A stretch of 64,000 nucleotides of DNA, taken from the NCBI RefSeq assembly GCF_035581345.1, contig NZ_CP141608.1, positions 558,001 through 622,000 on the forward strand, read 5' to 3'. Both the position numbers and the translations under genes were made by a program. The notes beneath the pieces were generated by a model. It was not told where the DNA came from, searched no databases, and worked only from the letters and a program-made list of their open reading frames with translations. The stretch comes from Pseudomonas sp. JQ170C (GTDB lineage: Bacteria > Pseudomonadota > Gammaproteobacteria > Pseudomonadales > Pseudomonadaceae). Shown piece after piece: positions 44,722-54,573 of this stretch; position 1 is the first letter of the stretch, and each line of letters opens with the position of its first letter.

Positions 44722-45579
44722 TCAGACTGGCTTGTTGCGGCCCATCAGGCCGCGCACGGTTTCTTGCAGGTCGGCGGGCAGGACAACGACTTTGGCGTTG
44801 TTGCTGCGGGCAAGGTTTTCCATGGCGCCGATATAGCGCTCACCCAGCAGGTACATGGCAGGGGTGATCTCGGTGCCCACTGCGTCCTTGACCAGGGTGA
44901 TCGAACGGGCCGAGGCCTCGGCGAGGTTGATCTGCGCTTCGGCGTCGAGCTTGGCCGCCTGCTGGCGGGCTTCGGCCTCGAGAATTGCGGCCTGCTTGGC
45001 GCCTTCGGCGCGGGTGACGTCGGCTTTACGCTCACGCTCGGCGGCGGCCTGGCGTTCCATGGCCGCCTGCATGTTTTCCGAGGGCTTGATGTCCTGGATT
45101 TCAACCGAGCGTACGGTCACGCCCCAGTCTTCGGTCTGCTCGGACATGGCCTCGCGCAGGTGGGCCTTGATCTGTTCGCGGCTGGACAGTGCTTCGTCCA
45201 GGTCCATTGCGCCGACGATGGCGCGCAGGGACGTCATGGTCAGGCTGGTCACGGCGAAGGAGAAGTCCTGCACACCGTAAGCGGCTTTTTGCGGGTCGAC
45301 GACCTTGGCGAAGCACAGGGCGTTGGCGACGATCACCGCGTTGTCACGGGTGATGATTTCCTGCTGCTGCACGTCGAGGATGATGTCCTTGGTCGGCAGG
45401 CGGTAGGCAACCACGTCGACGTAGGGGATGACGATATTCAGGCCGGGCTTGAGGGTGCTGTGGTAGCGGCCCAGGCGCTCGACAATCCACTCCTCGCCCT
45501 GGGGCACGATGCGTACCCCCTTGAACAGGGTGACGAAGACGAATGCGGCAAGCGTGGCGACGACGATGAGGCTGGTCAT
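44722..45579 (-). CDS. SPFH/stomatin-family membrane protein, QmcA-like
   Basis: 285 residues. N-terminal membrane anchor (TSLIVVATLAAFVFVTLF), then an SPFH domain (GVRIVPQGEEWIVERLGRYHSTLKPGLNIVIPYVD) and an Ala/Glu-rich coiled coil (MERQAAAERERKADVTRAEGAKQ, residues ~165-225). Such proteins build membrane microdomains and act with NfeD partners in membrane quality control. AGGAAA precedes the ATG. Confidence 0.93.
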   Translation of the reverse strand: MTSLIVVATLAAFVFVTLFKGVRIVPQGEEWIVERLGRYHSTLKPGLNIVIPYVDVVAYRLPTKDIILDVQQQEIITRDNAVIVANALCFAKVVDPQKAAYGVQDFSFAVTSLTMTSLRAIVGAMDLDEALSSREQIKAHLREAMSEQTEDWGVTVRSVEIQDIKPSENMQAAMERQAAAERERKADVTRAEGAKQAAILEAEARQQAAKLDAEAQINLAEASARSITLVKDAVGTEITPAMYLLGERYIGAMENLARSNNAKVVVLPADLQETVRGLMGRNKPV

Positions 45580-45599
45580 GGTTCAAGGTTTCCTTTTGA

Positions 45600-46034
45600 T
45601 CAGGCCCGGGTAATGCGGGCGGTGTTGCCTTCGATGGCGGTGATACGTACGCGCTCGCCGGGGAGGATTTCGGTATCGGCGACGCAGATCCACTCTTCAT
45701 TGCCCAGGATCGGCTTCTGGAAGCGCACGCGGCCCTTCTGGAACTCGGAGACTTTGGCGGTGAGCAGGCCGACTTCGCCGATCACGCTGTCGGCGGTCCA
45801 GCGGTTGTCCGGCTTTTTGCGAAAGACCTTGAACCAGAGGACGGTAGTAATGGATGAGAAGATCACCCAGAGCAGCACCTGCATGTCGAGTTGCAGGCTG
45901 GGAGCGAGGTAAGCGATGAGCGACACCAGCACAGCGCCGATGCCAAACCAGAGGATGAAGAACGTCGGCAACATGAGTTCGAGCAAGACCAATGCGAAGC
46001 CGAACACCAGCCAGATCCACCATTGCATTTCCAT
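45600..46034 (-). CDS. NfeD-family membrane protein
   Basis: 144 residues, the short NfeD form without the serine-protease domain: three membrane segments (WWIWLVFGFALVLLELMLPTFFILWFGIGAVLVSLIAYLAP...) and a C-terminal OB-fold (GEVGLLTAKVSEFQKGRVRFQKPILGNEEWICVADTEILPGERVRITAIEGN). It stands 20 bases before the SPFH gene, the conserved partner arrangement. Confidence 0.92.
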   Translation of the reverse strand: MEMQWWIWLVFGFALVLLELMLPTFFILWFGIGAVLVSLIAYLAPSLQLDMQVLLWVIFSSITTVLWFKVFRKKPDNRWTADSVIGEVGLLTAKVSEFQKGRVRFQKPILGNEEWICVADTEILPGERVRITAIEGNTARITRA

Positions 46035-46128
46035 ATGGGCGAATTCTTTTGCGGGAGAAAGGGTGCAGTGTAGGGCAGGGGAATGCTTCCGGGCTATGCG
46101 GGATGATCAGTGACGGTTGTAGGGCATA

Positions 46129-46181
46129 TCGCGGGGCAAGCCCGCTCCTACAGATCCGGTAGGAGCGGGCTTGCCCCGCGA
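46129..46181. repeat. REP pair (inverted)
   Basis: Inverted REP cores separated by about 7 bases; the right copy abuts the TGA stop of minus-strand cobK. Confidence 0.9.
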
Positions 46182-46898
46182 TCAGGCCCGCAACGCCGCC
46201 AGCAGTTGCTCGGGGCCGAAGAACTGCCGGTCAGCCTCAGGCAGTAGCGGTCGCTTCAGTATCAGCACCGGTACCCCCCGCTCACGCGCGACTTCCAGCT
46301 TGGGCTCCGTGGCGCCGCTGCCGCTGTTCTTGCTGATCAGCACATCGACTTGCCGACGCTCGAACAGCTCGCGCTCATCTTCCAGGTAGAAAGGTCCGCG
46401 CGCGCCGATGACTTCGCAGCGCTCGTTGCCAGGGCAGGCGTCCAGTGCGCGCAAGGTCCAGAACTGTTCGGGCGGGATTTCATCCAGGTGCTGCAACGGT
46501 TCCCGTCCCAAGGTAAACAGCGGTCGCTTGAACGGCTTCAAGGCCTGGATCAGTTCGGCCCAATCCGCCACTTCGCGCCAGTCATCACCCGCCTGGGGCT
46601 CCCAGGCCGGGCGACGCAGGGCCCAGCAGGGAATCGCGGCGAGCTGGGCGGCCTGGGCGGCGTTACGGCTGATCTGCGCCGCATAGGGGTGGGTGGCGTC
46701 GATCAGCAGGTCAATGGACGCGCTGCGCAGATAAGCCGCCAGGCCCTCGGCACCGCCGAAGCCGCCGACCCGCACCTGGCAGTTCAGGTCGCTCGGCACC
46801 CGACCGATGCCGGCCAGGCTGTAGACGTGCGCAGGGCCCAGGGTGCGGGCAATGGCCAGGGCCTCAGTGACGCCGCCGAGCAGCAGGATACGTTTCAT
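46182..46898 (-). CDS. cobK: precorrin-6A reductase
   Basis: 238 residues, CobK/CbiJ family: [17 protein letters not shown] at the N-terminus, [18 protein letters not shown], and [27 protein letters not shown] near the C-terminus, the NADPH-binding and substrate region. It reduces precorrin-6A in corrin ring synthesis. Last of the cobL-cbiD-cobK operon; the start overlaps the cbiD stop by four bases. Confidence 0.94.
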   Translation of the reverse strand: MKRILLLGGVTEALAIARTLGPAHVYSLAGIGRVPSDLNCQVRVGGFGGAEGLAAYLRSASIDLLIDATHPYAAQISRNAAQAAQLAAIPCWALRRPAWEPQAGDDWREVADWAELIQALKPFKRPLFTLGREPLQHLDEIPPEQFWTLRALDACPGNERCEVIGARGPFYLEDERELFERRQVDVLISKNSGSGATEPKLEVARERGVPVLILKRPLLPEADRQFFGPEQLLAALRA

Positions 46899-47992
46899 GC
46901 AAAGGCTCCTGCGTGACCGACGATGCCACCTTGTCGGTCGATGGCAAAGACTTCCACCTGCACCTGCGCCGGCACCACGCTACGGGCAAAGGCCAGGGCG
47001 TGGGCGCAGACCGCATCACCCAGGGCAATGCCGGCGGCACTGGCCATGGCCAGGGCTTGCTGGCTGGTGTTGGCCTGGCGGATGGCGGTTTGCAGGTCGC
47101 TGTCGGCACCGATGGCCGCTGCCCACTCGGCCAGCTGCGGCAAGTCGATGCTGGAGTGGCGACTGTGCAGGTCCATGTGGCCGGCGGCCAGTTTGCTGAT
47201 TTTGCCAAAGCCGCCACACAGGCTGAGTTTATCCACAGGCACCTTGCGCAGGTGCTTGAGCACGGCGCCGACAAAGTCGCCCATTTCGATCAGGGCGATT
47301 TCCGGCAGGTTGTACACCCGGCGCATGGTGTCTTCGCTGGCGTTGCCGGTGCAGGCGGCGATGTGCAGGTAGCCGTTGGTCTTGGCGACGTCTATGCCCT
47401 GGTGGATCGAGGCGATGTAAGCCGAGCAGGAGAACGGCCGGACGATGCCGCTGGTGCCCAGGATCGACAAACCACCGAGGATACCCAGGCGCGGGTTCAT
47501 GGTTTTCAACGCCAGGTGCTCGCCGTCCTGCACGTTCACCGTGACTTCAAAGCCGCCGCCGTAGCCACACTCACCGGCCAGGCGTTGCAGGTGTTCGGTC
47601 ATCATCCGTCGCGGCACCGGATTGATCGCCGGCTCGCCCACCGCCAGTACCAGGCCGGGACGGGTCACGGTACCGACACCCTTGCCCGCCACAAAGCGCA
47701 CGCCGGGCTCGGCTTGCAGGCGTACGCGGCTATAGAGCAGGGCGCCGTGGGTGACGTCCGGATCGTCGCCGGCATCCTTGAGGGTGCCGGCCTCGGCGCC
47801 CTCTTCGAGCAAGCGGCAGAACTCCAGGCGCATCTGCACCTGCTTGCCTTTAGGCAGGGTGATGTGGACCGCGTCGTCCTGCTGGCCCGTCAGCAGCAGC
47901 CGCGCCGCCGCAAGGCTGGTGGCGGTGGCACAGCTGCCGGTGGTCAGGCCGCTGCGCAGTGGGGCGGGTTGTTCCTGGGTTTCGTCACGCAT
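46895..47992 (-). CDS. cbiD: cobalt-precorrin-5B C1-methyltransferase family protein CbiD
   Basis: 365 residues. N-terminal [22 protein letters not shown] is the CbiD signature, followed by [16 protein letters not shown] and [16 protein letters not shown]. In the anaerobic pathway CbiD methylates C1 and releases acetaldehyde. Here it lies with the oxygen-dependent CobG, in place of the aerobic enzyme CobF, so it presumably acts on a metal-free precorrin. Overlaps cobK by 4 and cobL by 8 bases. A perfect TTATCCACA is inside at 47229-47237. Confidence 0.93.
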   Translation of the reverse strand: MRDETQEQPAPLRSGLTTGSCATATSLAAARLLLTGQQDDAVHITLPKGKQVQMRLEFCRLLEEGAEAGTLKDAGDDPDVTHGALLYSRVRLQAEPGVRFVAGKGVGTVTRPGLVLAVGEPAINPVPRRMMTEHLQRLAGECGYGGGFEVTVNVQDGEHLALKTMNPRLGILGGLSILGTSGIVRPFSCSAYIASIHQGIDVAKTNGYLHIAACTGNASEDTMRRVYNLPEIALIEMGDFVGAVLKHLRKVPVDKLSLCGGFGKISKLAAGHMDLHSRHSSIDLPQLAEWAAAIGADSDLQTAIRQANTSQQALAMASAAGIALGDAVCAHALAFARSVVPAQVQVEVFAIDRQGGIVGHAGAFA

Positions 47993-49196
47993 CGAGGGGC
48001 TTGACCGCGGCTAGCAAGGTGATCGGCAGGGCCTGACGCCAGGTGTCGAATTCACCCAGGGGCTGGGCCTGGGCGATGTGGATGCGGGTCAGCTCGCCGC
48101 CATGCTGTTCGCGCCAGTTGACCAGGGCCAGCTCGCTTTGCAGGGTCACGGCATTGGCCACCAGCCGCCCGCCGGGGCGTAATTGCGCCCAGCAGTGCTG
48201 CAGCACGCCTTCACGGGTGACGCCGCCGCCGATGAAAATTGCGTCCGGCCGCTCCAGGCCTTCGAGCGCTTGCGGGGCGCGCCCGCGGACCAGTTGCAGG
48301 CCGGGAACGCCAAGGGCGTCGCGGTTGTGTTCGATCAGTTGCTGGCGACCGTCATCGGACTCGATGGCCAGCGTCCGGCAGCTGGGGTGCGCGCGCATCC
48401 ACTCGATGCCGATCGAGCCGCTGCCGGCGCCGACATCCCACAGCAGTTCGCCCGGCTGGGGGGCCAGGCGGGCGAGGGTAATGGCGCGCACGTCGCGCTT
48501 GGTGATCTGGCCATCGTGCTGGAAGGCGTTGTCCGGCAGCCCGGCCAAGGGCGACAGGCGCAGCGCATCGGGAGCGGCACGGCACTCGATGGCGACCAGG
48601 TTCAAGGTGGCCACCTGCGCGTGTTGCCACTGCTCGGCAGTGCCCTGAAGGCAACGCTCGGCGCTGCCACCCAGGTGCTCGAAGACGTGCATGTGGCTCG
48701 GTCCGAACCCACGTTCGCACAGCAGGGCGGCGATGGCGGCAGGGCTACTGCCGTCGTTGCTCAGCACCAGCAGGCGCACGCCGCTGTACAGGTGGGCATT
48801 GAGGGCGCCCAACGGGCGGGCTACCACCGACAGCGTTGTCACCTCCTGCAGGGGCCAGCCCAGGCGAGCGGCGGCAAGGGCGCAGGAGGACGGCATCGGC
48901 AGTACGCTCATCTCATCGGCATCGAGTTGGCGGGCAAGGCTGGCACCGACGCCGAAGAACATCGGGTCACCGCTGGCCAGCACACACACCGGCTCGCCGC
49001 GCAGGGCCAGCAGCGGCGCCAATGTAAAAGGGCTGGGCCACAGCAGGCGTTCGCCGCGGATGCAGCGCGGCAGCAAATCCAGCTGGCGCTGGCCGCCAAA
49101 CACCTTCACGGCACCCAGCAGCGCGCGCCGGGCATTCTTGCCCAGGCCACTGAAACCGTCTTCACCGATGCCTACTACTGTGAGCCAGGGCGACAT
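47985..49196 (-). CDS. cobL: precorrin-6Y C5,15-methyltransferase (decarboxylating), CbiE-CbiT fusion
   Basis: 403 residues. The N-terminal half (~1-200) is the tetrapyrrole methylase fold of CbiE ([35 protein letters not shown]), the C-terminal half (~205-400) the SAM-dependent CbiT ([29 protein letters not shown]). It methylates C5 and C15 and decarboxylates ring C's acetate. First gene of the minus-strand cobalamin operon, divergent from cobG. Confidence 0.95.
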   Translation of the reverse strand: MSPWLTVVGIGEDGFSGLGKNARRALLGAVKVFGGQRQLDLLPRCIRGERLLWPSPFTLAPLLALRGEPVCVLASGDPMFFGVGASLARQLDADEMSVLPMPSSCALAAARLGWPLQEVTTLSVVARPLGALNAHLYSGVRLLVLSNDGSSPAAIAALLCERGFGPSHMHVFEHLGGSAERCLQGTAEQWQHAQVATLNLVAIECRAAPDALRLSPLAGLPDNAFQHDGQITKRDVRAITLARLAPQPGELLWDVGAGSGSIGIEWMRAHPSCRTLAIESDDGRQQLIEHNRDALGVPGLQLVRGRAPQALEGLERPDAIFIGGGVTREGVLQHCWAQLRPGGRLVANAVTLQSELALVNWREQHGGELTRIHIAQAQPLGEFDTWRQALPITLLAAVKPLDA

Positions 49197-49312
49197 GCAT
49201 TTTCCTCAATACCAGCAATCCGACCGGCAGGCTTTTCATGCCTTCGGACAAAGCAGGCATAATACCGCGCCTTCTACACTGAAGTGCCTTTTCACGATTG
49301 TCGGGTGACCCC

Positions 49313-50647
49313 TTGAACGAGCCATTTCCGGCCCGCCAGCCCCATGTTGCGCTCCGCCCCTCGGCTTGTCCGGGGTTGCTGCGCATCGTCCAGGCATTGG
49401 ACGGCGGCATTTGCCGGATCAAGCTGGCCGGCGGCGCGCTGAGTGCCGATCAGGCCGACGCGGTGGCCACGGCAGCCGAGCGCTACGCCAGTGGCGTCAT
49501 CGAGGCGACCAACCGCGGCAATCTGCAGATTCGTGGCATCAAGGCTGAACGGGCCGGGATGATCGAACTGCTGCTGGCCGCGGGGCTGGGCCCGCGCGAT
49601 GCCGCCGGTGACGACGTCCGCAACTTGATGCTCAGCCCTGGCGCCGGGCTGGACCGGCATATGCTGTTCGATGCCCGGCCGTTGGCGGAGCGGGTGTTGC
49701 AGGCGCTGGAAACAACACCGCGCTTTCATCAGCTGTCGGCCAAGTTCGCCCTGCAAGTGGACGCCGGGGAAGCCCTGGCGATGCTTGAACATCCCCATGA
49801 CCTGTGGCTGTCGGCCCTGACGCTGGATGCCGAACCCTGGTTCGCGTTCGGCCTGGCCGGGAGCCCGGGCCTGGATTCGCCGCTCGGCGCCGTGCCGGTG
49901 GCGCAAGGGTTCGCTTTGGTGATCGCGGTCCTCAATCGCTTTCTTGACCTGGCCGGACCTGAACAGTCCCGCATGCGCCACTTGCTTGGCGACGTCGATC
50001 CGCAGGTGTTCATTGACGGCCTGGGCCTGCCGGTGCGCCGCGATGCCGCGGTGCTGCAATGGCGTCGCCCGATGACGCCGTGCAGCCACCTGGGCGACTC
50101 ACCACAGCATCAGGCCGGGCTCAGTGCATTCGGTGCAGCGCCGCCGCTGGGGCGGTTGACCTCGACGATGCTGCGCGGCGTGGCGCAACTGGCCAGGGAG
50201 CGGGGCGATGGCAGCCTGCGCATGACCCCCTGGCAAAGCCTGTTGTTGCCCAACATTGCGCAGCCACAGCTGGCCAGCGTGGCGGCCGGCTGTGCCCGGT
50301 TGGGCTTGCTGTGCTCAACGGCCGAGCCGTTGGCGCGCATGGCCGCCTGTACCGGTTCGGCGGGGTGCGCCAAGGGCCTGGCCGACACCAAGGGCGATGC
50401 CGTGCACCTGGCTACCTTGTTGGCCTCGGGCGCCCCGGCCAGTGTTCACCTGAGCGGTTGTTCCCGTTCCTGCGCCGTGGCCCATGTTGCCCCGGCGACG
50501 CTGCTGGCCCGGGCCCCGGGCCGTTATGACCTTTATTTGCGCGACGCGCGCCAGGCGGGCTTCGGTACCCTGCGCGCGCGCGACCTCACACTAGAAGAAG
50601 CGGGCGCCCTGCTCGATGCCCGCTCACGGAGCACCCTTGATGATTGA
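49313..50647 (+). CDS. cobG: precorrin-3B synthase (monooxygenase)
   Basis: About 444 residues from a TTG start at 49313 (reading MNEPFPARQP); a TTG at 49298 would add five residues. Two ferredoxin-like nitrite/sulfite reductase halves. Ligands of the 4Fe-4S cluster are visible as CTGSAGC and CSRSC (C-x5-C ... C-x3-C). CobG uses O2 to make precorrin-3B, the defining step of aerobic cobalamin synthesis. Overlaps cobH by 8 bases. No AUG start exists nearby and no cobalamin riboswitch is visible in the 100-base gap upstream. Confidence 0.9.
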   Translation: MNEPFPARQPHVALRPSACPGLLRIVQALDGGICRIKLAGGALSADQADAVATAAERYASGVIEATNRGNLQIRGIKAERAGMIELLLAAGLGPRDAAGDDVRNLMLSPGAGLDRHMLFDARPLAERVLQALETTPRFHQLSAKFALQVDAGEALAMLEHPHDLWLSALTLDAEPWFAFGLAGSPGLDSPLGAVPVAQGFALVIAVLNRFLDLAGPEQSRMRHLLGDVDPQVFIDGLGLPVRRDAAVLQWRRPMTPCSHLGDSPQHQAGLSAFGAAPPLGRLTSTMLRGVAQLARERGDGSLRMTPWQSLLLPNIAQPQLASVAAGCARLGLLCSTAEPLARMAACTGSAGCAKGLADTKGDAVHLATLLASGAPASVHLSGCSRSCAVAHVAPATLLARAPGRYDLYLRDARQAGFGTLRARDLTLEEAGALLDARSRSTLDD

Positions 50648-51266
50648 TTACATCCGCGATGGTCAGGAGATCTATCGCAATTCCTTCGCGATCATTCGTG
50701 AGGAAGCGCGGCTTGATCGTATTCCTGCCGACCTTGAGAAACTCGCGGTGCGGGTGATTCATGCCTGCGGCATGGTCGATGCCATCGACGGCCTGCAGTA
50801 TTCCGAAGGCGCAGGCACGGCCGGTCGCCAGGCCCTGGCCAGGGGCGCGCCGATCCTCTGCGATGCACGCATGGTGTCCGAAGGCATCACCCGTGCCCGC
50901 CTGCCGGCCAACAATCAGGTGATCTGCACCCTGCGCGACGAGCAGGTACCGGAGCTGGCCCGTGAGCTGGGCAACACCCGTTCGGCCGTCGCGCTGGAGC
51001 TGTGGCGGCCGTACCTGGAAGGCAGCGTGGTGGTCATCGGCAATGCGCCGACGGCGTTGTTCTACCTGCTTGAGATGATCGATGCGGGCGCACCCAAGCC
51101 TGCGTTGATCCTCGGTTTTCCGGTGGGCTTTGTCGGCGCGGCCGAATCCAAGGCGATGCTCGCGGCCGATAGCCGTGGCGTGCCATTCGTGATCATGCAG
51201 GGCCGCCTGGGCGGCAGCGCCATGGCGGCCGCTGCGGTCAATGCCCTGGCCACGGAGGTCGAATGA
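50640..51266 (+). CDS. cobH: precorrin-8X methylmutase
   Basis: 208 residues. Starts [23 protein letters not shown] and carries the catalytic His in [12 protein letters not shown] (His about residue 42-43). It moves the C11 methyl to C12, giving hydrogenobyrinic acid. The start at 50640 overlaps cobG; the stop overlaps the cobI start (ATGA). Confidence 0.96.
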   Translation: MIDYIRDGQEIYRNSFAIIREEARLDRIPADLEKLAVRVIHACGMVDAIDGLQYSEGAGTAGRQALARGAPILCDARMVSEGITRARLPANNQVICTLRDEQVPELARELGNTRSAVALELWRPYLEGSVVVIGNAPTALFYLLEMIDAGAPKPALILGFPVGFVGAAESKAMLAADSRGVPFVIMQGRLGGSAMAAAAVNALATEVE

Positions 51267-51997
51267 TGCAGGCTCGTGGACGTTTGCTTGGCCTGGGTGT
51301 CGGCCCTGGCGATCCGGAACTGATCACGGTCAAGGCGCTGCGCCTGCTGCGTGAGTCGCCGGTGGTTGCCTACTTCGTGGCCAAGGGAAAACGCGGCAAC
51401 GCGTTCGGCATCATCGAAGGCCATCTTCAGGAAGCGCAGACCTTGCTGCCGCTGGTGTATCCGGTGACCACCGAAGCGTTGCCGGCACCGCTCTCCTATG
51501 AGCAAGTGATCAGCGACTTCTACGATGAGGCCAGCCTGGAAGTCGCCGCACACCTGGATGCCGGGCGCGACGTGGCAGTGATCTGCGAAGGCGATCCGTT
51601 CTTCTACGGCTCCTACATGTACCTGCACGATCGCCTGGCCGAGCGCTACGAAGCCCAGGTGATCCCGGGTGTCTGCTCGATGCTTGGCGGCGCTTCGGTA
51701 CTGGGCGCGCCATTGGTCTATCGCAACCAGAGCCTGTCGGTACTCTCGGGCGTGTTGCCCGCTGATGAACTCAAGCGTCGCCTGGCCGATGCCGACGCGG
51801 CGGTGATCATGAAGCTGGGTCGCAACTTCCCCAAGGTGCGCCAGGTACTGGGCGAGCTGGGGCTTGCCGGGCGTGCGCTGTATGTTGAGCGCGCGACCAT
51901 GGCCAACCAGAAGATCGTCGCCCTGGATGATGTCGATCCGCAGTCCTCGCCGTACTTCTCGTTGATCATTGTTCCGGGTGAAAGGTGGCAAGGCTGA
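51263..51997 (+). CDS. cobI: precorrin-2 C20-methyltransferase
   Basis: 244 residues of the tetrapyrrole methylase fold: [42 protein letters not shown], and [19 protein letters not shown]. Adds the C20 methyl with SAM. Two possible starts (51263 or 51266). Its stop shares a base with the next start (TGATGA). Confidence 0.96.
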   Translation: MMQARGRLLGLGVGPGDPELITVKALRLLRESPVVAYFVAKGKRGNAFGIIEGHLQEAQTLLPLVYPVTTEALPAPLSYEQVISDFYDEASLEVAAHLDAGRDVAVICEGDPFFYGSYMYLHDRLAERYEAQVIPGVCSMLGGASVLGAPLVYRNQSLSVLSGVLPADELKRRLADADAAVIMKLGRNFPKVRQVLGELGLAGRALYVERATMANQKIVALDDVDPQSSPYFSLIIVPGERWQG

Positions 51998-53697
51998 TGA
52001 CCCGTAAAGCACCGGCCATTGTCATTCTTGGCAAAGGCAGCCTGGCCACTGCCCGCAAGATCCAGCAGCTGTACCCCGACGCGTTGATCCATGGCCTGGC
52101 GGGCCGGGTCGATGAGGTCGACTGCAGTTACCAGGAGTTTGGCGCGACCTTGCGCCAGCTCTACCAGCAAGACACACCGATCATTGCCCTGTGTGCGGCC
52201 GGCATCGTCATCCGCACACTCGCCAGCGAGTTGCTGGAGAAGGGCGTCGAACCGCCGGTACTGGCGGTGGCCGAAGATGGCAGCGCCGTAGTGCCACTGC
52301 TGGGTGGCCTGGGCGGGGTCAATGTCATGGCTCGGGAAATTGCCGCCGGCCTGGGCGTGGCGGCGGCGATCACCACCAGCGGGGAGCTGCGTTTCGGTAC
52401 CTGCCTGCTCAACCCGCCCAGCGGCTATGCCCTTGCGGACCTGGAGCTGGGCAAGCGTTTTGTCAGTGACCTGCTGGCCGGTGAAACGGTACGCATCGAC
52501 GGCGAGGCGCCCTGGCTGGCCCAGGCCCAGTTGCCGCAGAGCGAGCAGGCGCAGTTGGCCATCCATGTGGGCTGTGACGCACGCGCGGTTTCTGACAACG
52601 AGCTGGTGATCTATCCGCGCTGTGTCATGGTGGCGGTCACTGCGGTTTCGGCGCAGTTGGCGACGACGGTGCGTGAGGCGTTGGCCAGCGCGCAGATCGC
52701 CGAGCCGGCCCTGGCGTGTCTGCTGGCGAGCGAATCGCTGATGGCGGACCCGGCGTTGCACGCTGCGGCGGCTGAACTGGGCGTTGCGTTGCGGTTTGCC
52801 GCGGGTGCCAGGAACGCCAGCGCACTGGCGGCGCAGGTAATGCCGCAGTTGTTGCCACCGCACGCACTCACCGAAAACCTGGCCATCGTGGTTTCCAGCC
52901 AACCGATCGACCCCCTGCAAATTGGCCGTGCCCGCGGTCGGCTTGCGGTGATCGGCCTGGGGCCGGGTGCGGCCGAGTTCATGGTGCCCGCCGTCAAGGC
53001 CGAGCTTGCCCGGGCCAACGATATCCTTGGCTACGAAACCTACGTGCGCATGGCCGGGCCGTTCCGTGCCGACCAGGTCATGCACTGCACCGACAACCGC
53101 GAAGAAATGCAGCGGGCCCGCCATGCCTTCGAGCTGGCTGCCCAGGGGCGTTCAGTGGTCGTGGTGTCGTCTGGCGATCCTGGCGTGTTCGCCATGGCCG
53201 CTGCAGTGCTGGAGGCCTTGCACGAGTCGACGGACTCGCGCTGGCATGCCGTTGACCTGCAGATGCTGCCCGGTGTTTCTGCATCGCTGGCCACCGCTGC
53301 CCAGGCCGGTGCGCCACTGGGGCATGACTTCTGTGTGTTGTCGCTGTCGGACAACCTCAAGCCCTGGTCGATCATCGAGAAGCGCCTGGACCTGGCTTGC
53401 CAGGCGGATCTGGCGCTGGCCTTCTACAACCCGATCTCGCGTTCGCGGCCCTGGCAGTTGGGACGGGCCCTGGAAATCGTTCGCCAGCACCGTACCGCTC
53501 AAACGCCTGTAGTACTTGGCCGTGATATTGGTAGGCCAGGGCAGACGCTCAGGGTGGTGACCCTCGGCGACCTGCAACCTGAAATGGTCGATATGCGCAC
53601 GATGGTGCTGGTGGGATCGTCCACCACCTGCCAGTTTGCGCGGGCAAATGCCGAGCCTTGGGTCTACACCCCGCGTTGGTATCCGGCACAGGACTGA
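51997..53697 (+). CDS. cobJ: CbiG-like domain fused to precorrin-3B C17-methyltransferase CobJ
   Basis: 566 residues, more than twice the size of stand-alone CobJ (~250). Residues ~50-130 match the CbiG N-terminal domain (PIIALCAAGIVIRTLA; AVVPLLGGLGGVNVMAREIA), ~205-290 a CobE/CbiG C-terminal-like domain (CVMVAVTAVSAQLATTVREAL), and ~315-566 CobJ (GRLAVIGLGPGAAEFM; VVSSGDPGVFAMAAAVLEAL; MLPGVSASLATAAQAGAPLGHDF). CobJ methylates C17 with ring contraction. CbiG acts in the anaerobic route, so its presence as a fusion beside CobG is noteworthy. The ATG at 51997 overlaps the cobI stop by one base. Confidence 0.92.
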   Translation: MTRKAPAIVILGKGSLATARKIQQLYPDALIHGLAGRVDEVDCSYQEFGATLRQLYQQDTPIIALCAAGIVIRTLASELLEKGVEPPVLAVAEDGSAVVPLLGGLGGVNVMAREIAAGLGVAAAITTSGELRFGTCLLNPPSGYALADLELGKRFVSDLLAGETVRIDGEAPWLAQAQLPQSEQAQLAIHVGCDARAVSDNELVIYPRCVMVAVTAVSAQLATTVREALASAQIAEPALACLLASESLMADPALHAAAAELGVALRFAAGARNASALAAQVMPQLLPPHALTENLAIVVSSQPIDPLQIGRARGRLAVIGLGPGAAEFMVPAVKAELARANDILGYETYVRMAGPFRADQVMHCTDNREEMQRARHAFELAAQGRSVVVVSSGDPGVFAMAAAVLEALHESTDSRWHAVDLQMLPGVSASLATAAQAGAPLGHDFCVLSLSDNLKPWSIIEKRLDLACQADLALAFYNPISRSRPWQLGRALEIVRQHRTAQTPVVLGRDIGRPGQTLRVVTLGDLQPEMVDMRTMVLVGSSTTCQFARANAEPWVYTPRWYPAQD

Positions 53698-53738
53698 ACC
53701 TGTCGGGGAAAGCCTTCGATCCTGATTCAGGCACGCCT

Positions 53739-53798
53739 CTCGAATAGCGTGAAGCCCCCGTCGATGACGAGCGGGCTTTCACGAAAAGGATATTCGAG
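53739..53798 (+). promoter_or_regulatory. leader hairpin enclosing the ribosome binding site of the next gene
   Basis: Outer stem CTCGAAT (53739-53745) with ATTCGAG (53792-53798), directly before the ATG at 53799; inner stem from CGTGAAGCCC (53748-53757) with GGGCTTTCACG (53773-53783), extended by short pairs and one-base bulges to a GAT loop. The Shine-Dalgarno AAGGA (53786-53790) lies in the internal loop between the two stems. Confidence 0.6.
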
Positions 53799-54488
53799 AT
53801 GACAGGCACCACTGAAATGCTCAGCAACAACACAGCGGCTATCGTCGATCAATCGCTGATGGCGTTTGGCGCAGGGATGTCGCTGCAAAGCCGAACCGAC
53901 GTAAAGAACGCCTATCACTTTGCTTCGCTGGTAGCGAGCAAACGCTTTGACCAGGAAGGGCAGGGTGAGGAGTGGTTCAAGGCGTTCCTCAAGGTCATGC
54001 ACGATTGCGGCTGGGTGACTGCGCGCCGTTGCTATGAGCAGGTGAATCAAGGTTCGCAGTCCCTCAAGGTCGGTGCCATTGCTGCCAAGGCGGTGAGCAG
54101 CATCGGCACCGCATTTCTGGGCGGCCCGGTGGGCGCGGCCCTGAACAAACTGGCTGAAAGTGCACTTGAAAAGCTCGGCATGGTCGATGAGGCCCAGCAG
54201 CTGCTCAAGCGCAACATCAAAAACAAGGCCAACGCCTCCGTCGGCCTGGCCTCTTGCATCGAAACCAACACTGGCGAAGTGGTCCTAGTCATGAGTGCGG
54301 TGCAGGTCGCCGCCGCGTCGCACGACCTGGACCTGGCCGTATTTGAATGGGCCAGCAGTTCCTTGACGTCCTACACAGGCTCTGCGGCGTTGTCGTTCAA
54401 CAAAACCTTGTACGACCATCTGCGTCCCACCATCGAGCTCAAGTTGGGCGAGCGCGCCATCAACAACGTACTGGACTACGACATCTGA
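53799..54488 (+). CDS. uncharacterised protein, member 1 of a paralogous pair
   Basis: 229 residues, no signal peptide, family not recognised. Residues ~12-85 are helical with AAIVDQSLMAFGAGM, VK at 35-36, W59-F60 and G71-W72. Residues ~88-126 form a Gly/Ala-rich amphipathic segment (VGAIAAKAVSSIGTAFLGGP...) that could enter a membrane. Residues ~150-200 look beta-rich, ending SFNKTLYDHLRPTIELK. The same landmarks recur in the next gene, so the two are distant paralogues. AAGGA lies 8 bases before the ATG within a hairpin. G+C is lower than in the flanking cobalamin genes. Function unknown; a two-component secreted or membrane-active system is only one idea. Confidence 0.75.
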   Translation: MTGTTEMLSNNTAAIVDQSLMAFGAGMSLQSRTDVKNAYHFASLVASKRFDQEGQGEEWFKAFLKVMHDCGWVTARRCYEQVNQGSQSLKVGAIAAKAVSSIGTAFLGGPVGAALNKLAESALEKLGMVDEAQQLLKRNIKNKANASVGLASCIETNTGEVVLVMSAVQVAAASHDLDLAVFEWASSSLTSYTGSAALSFNKTLYDHLRPTIELKLGERAINNVLDYDI

Positions 54489-54491
54489 AAT

Positions 54492-54524
54492 CACGGGATG
54501 GCTCGTTCTTCGAGCCATCCCGTG
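54492..54524 (+). terminator. long hairpin between the paired genes
   Basis: Perfect 14-pair stem CACGGGATGGCTCG / CGAGCCATCCCGTG with a TTCTT loop, starting 3 bases after the stop of gene 1. It is followed by GTTCTTG, a weak T-run, so it may be a partial terminator. Confidence 0.65.
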
Positions 54525-54573
54525 GTTCTTGCACGCGTCATGTTGGCAGTGGACGCGGCGTCAGGAGGCTCCC

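Noticed and set aside
49197-49312. Cobalamin riboswitch upstream of cobG
   Set aside because: The gap to cobL is only about 115 bases and I see no B12-box-like core.
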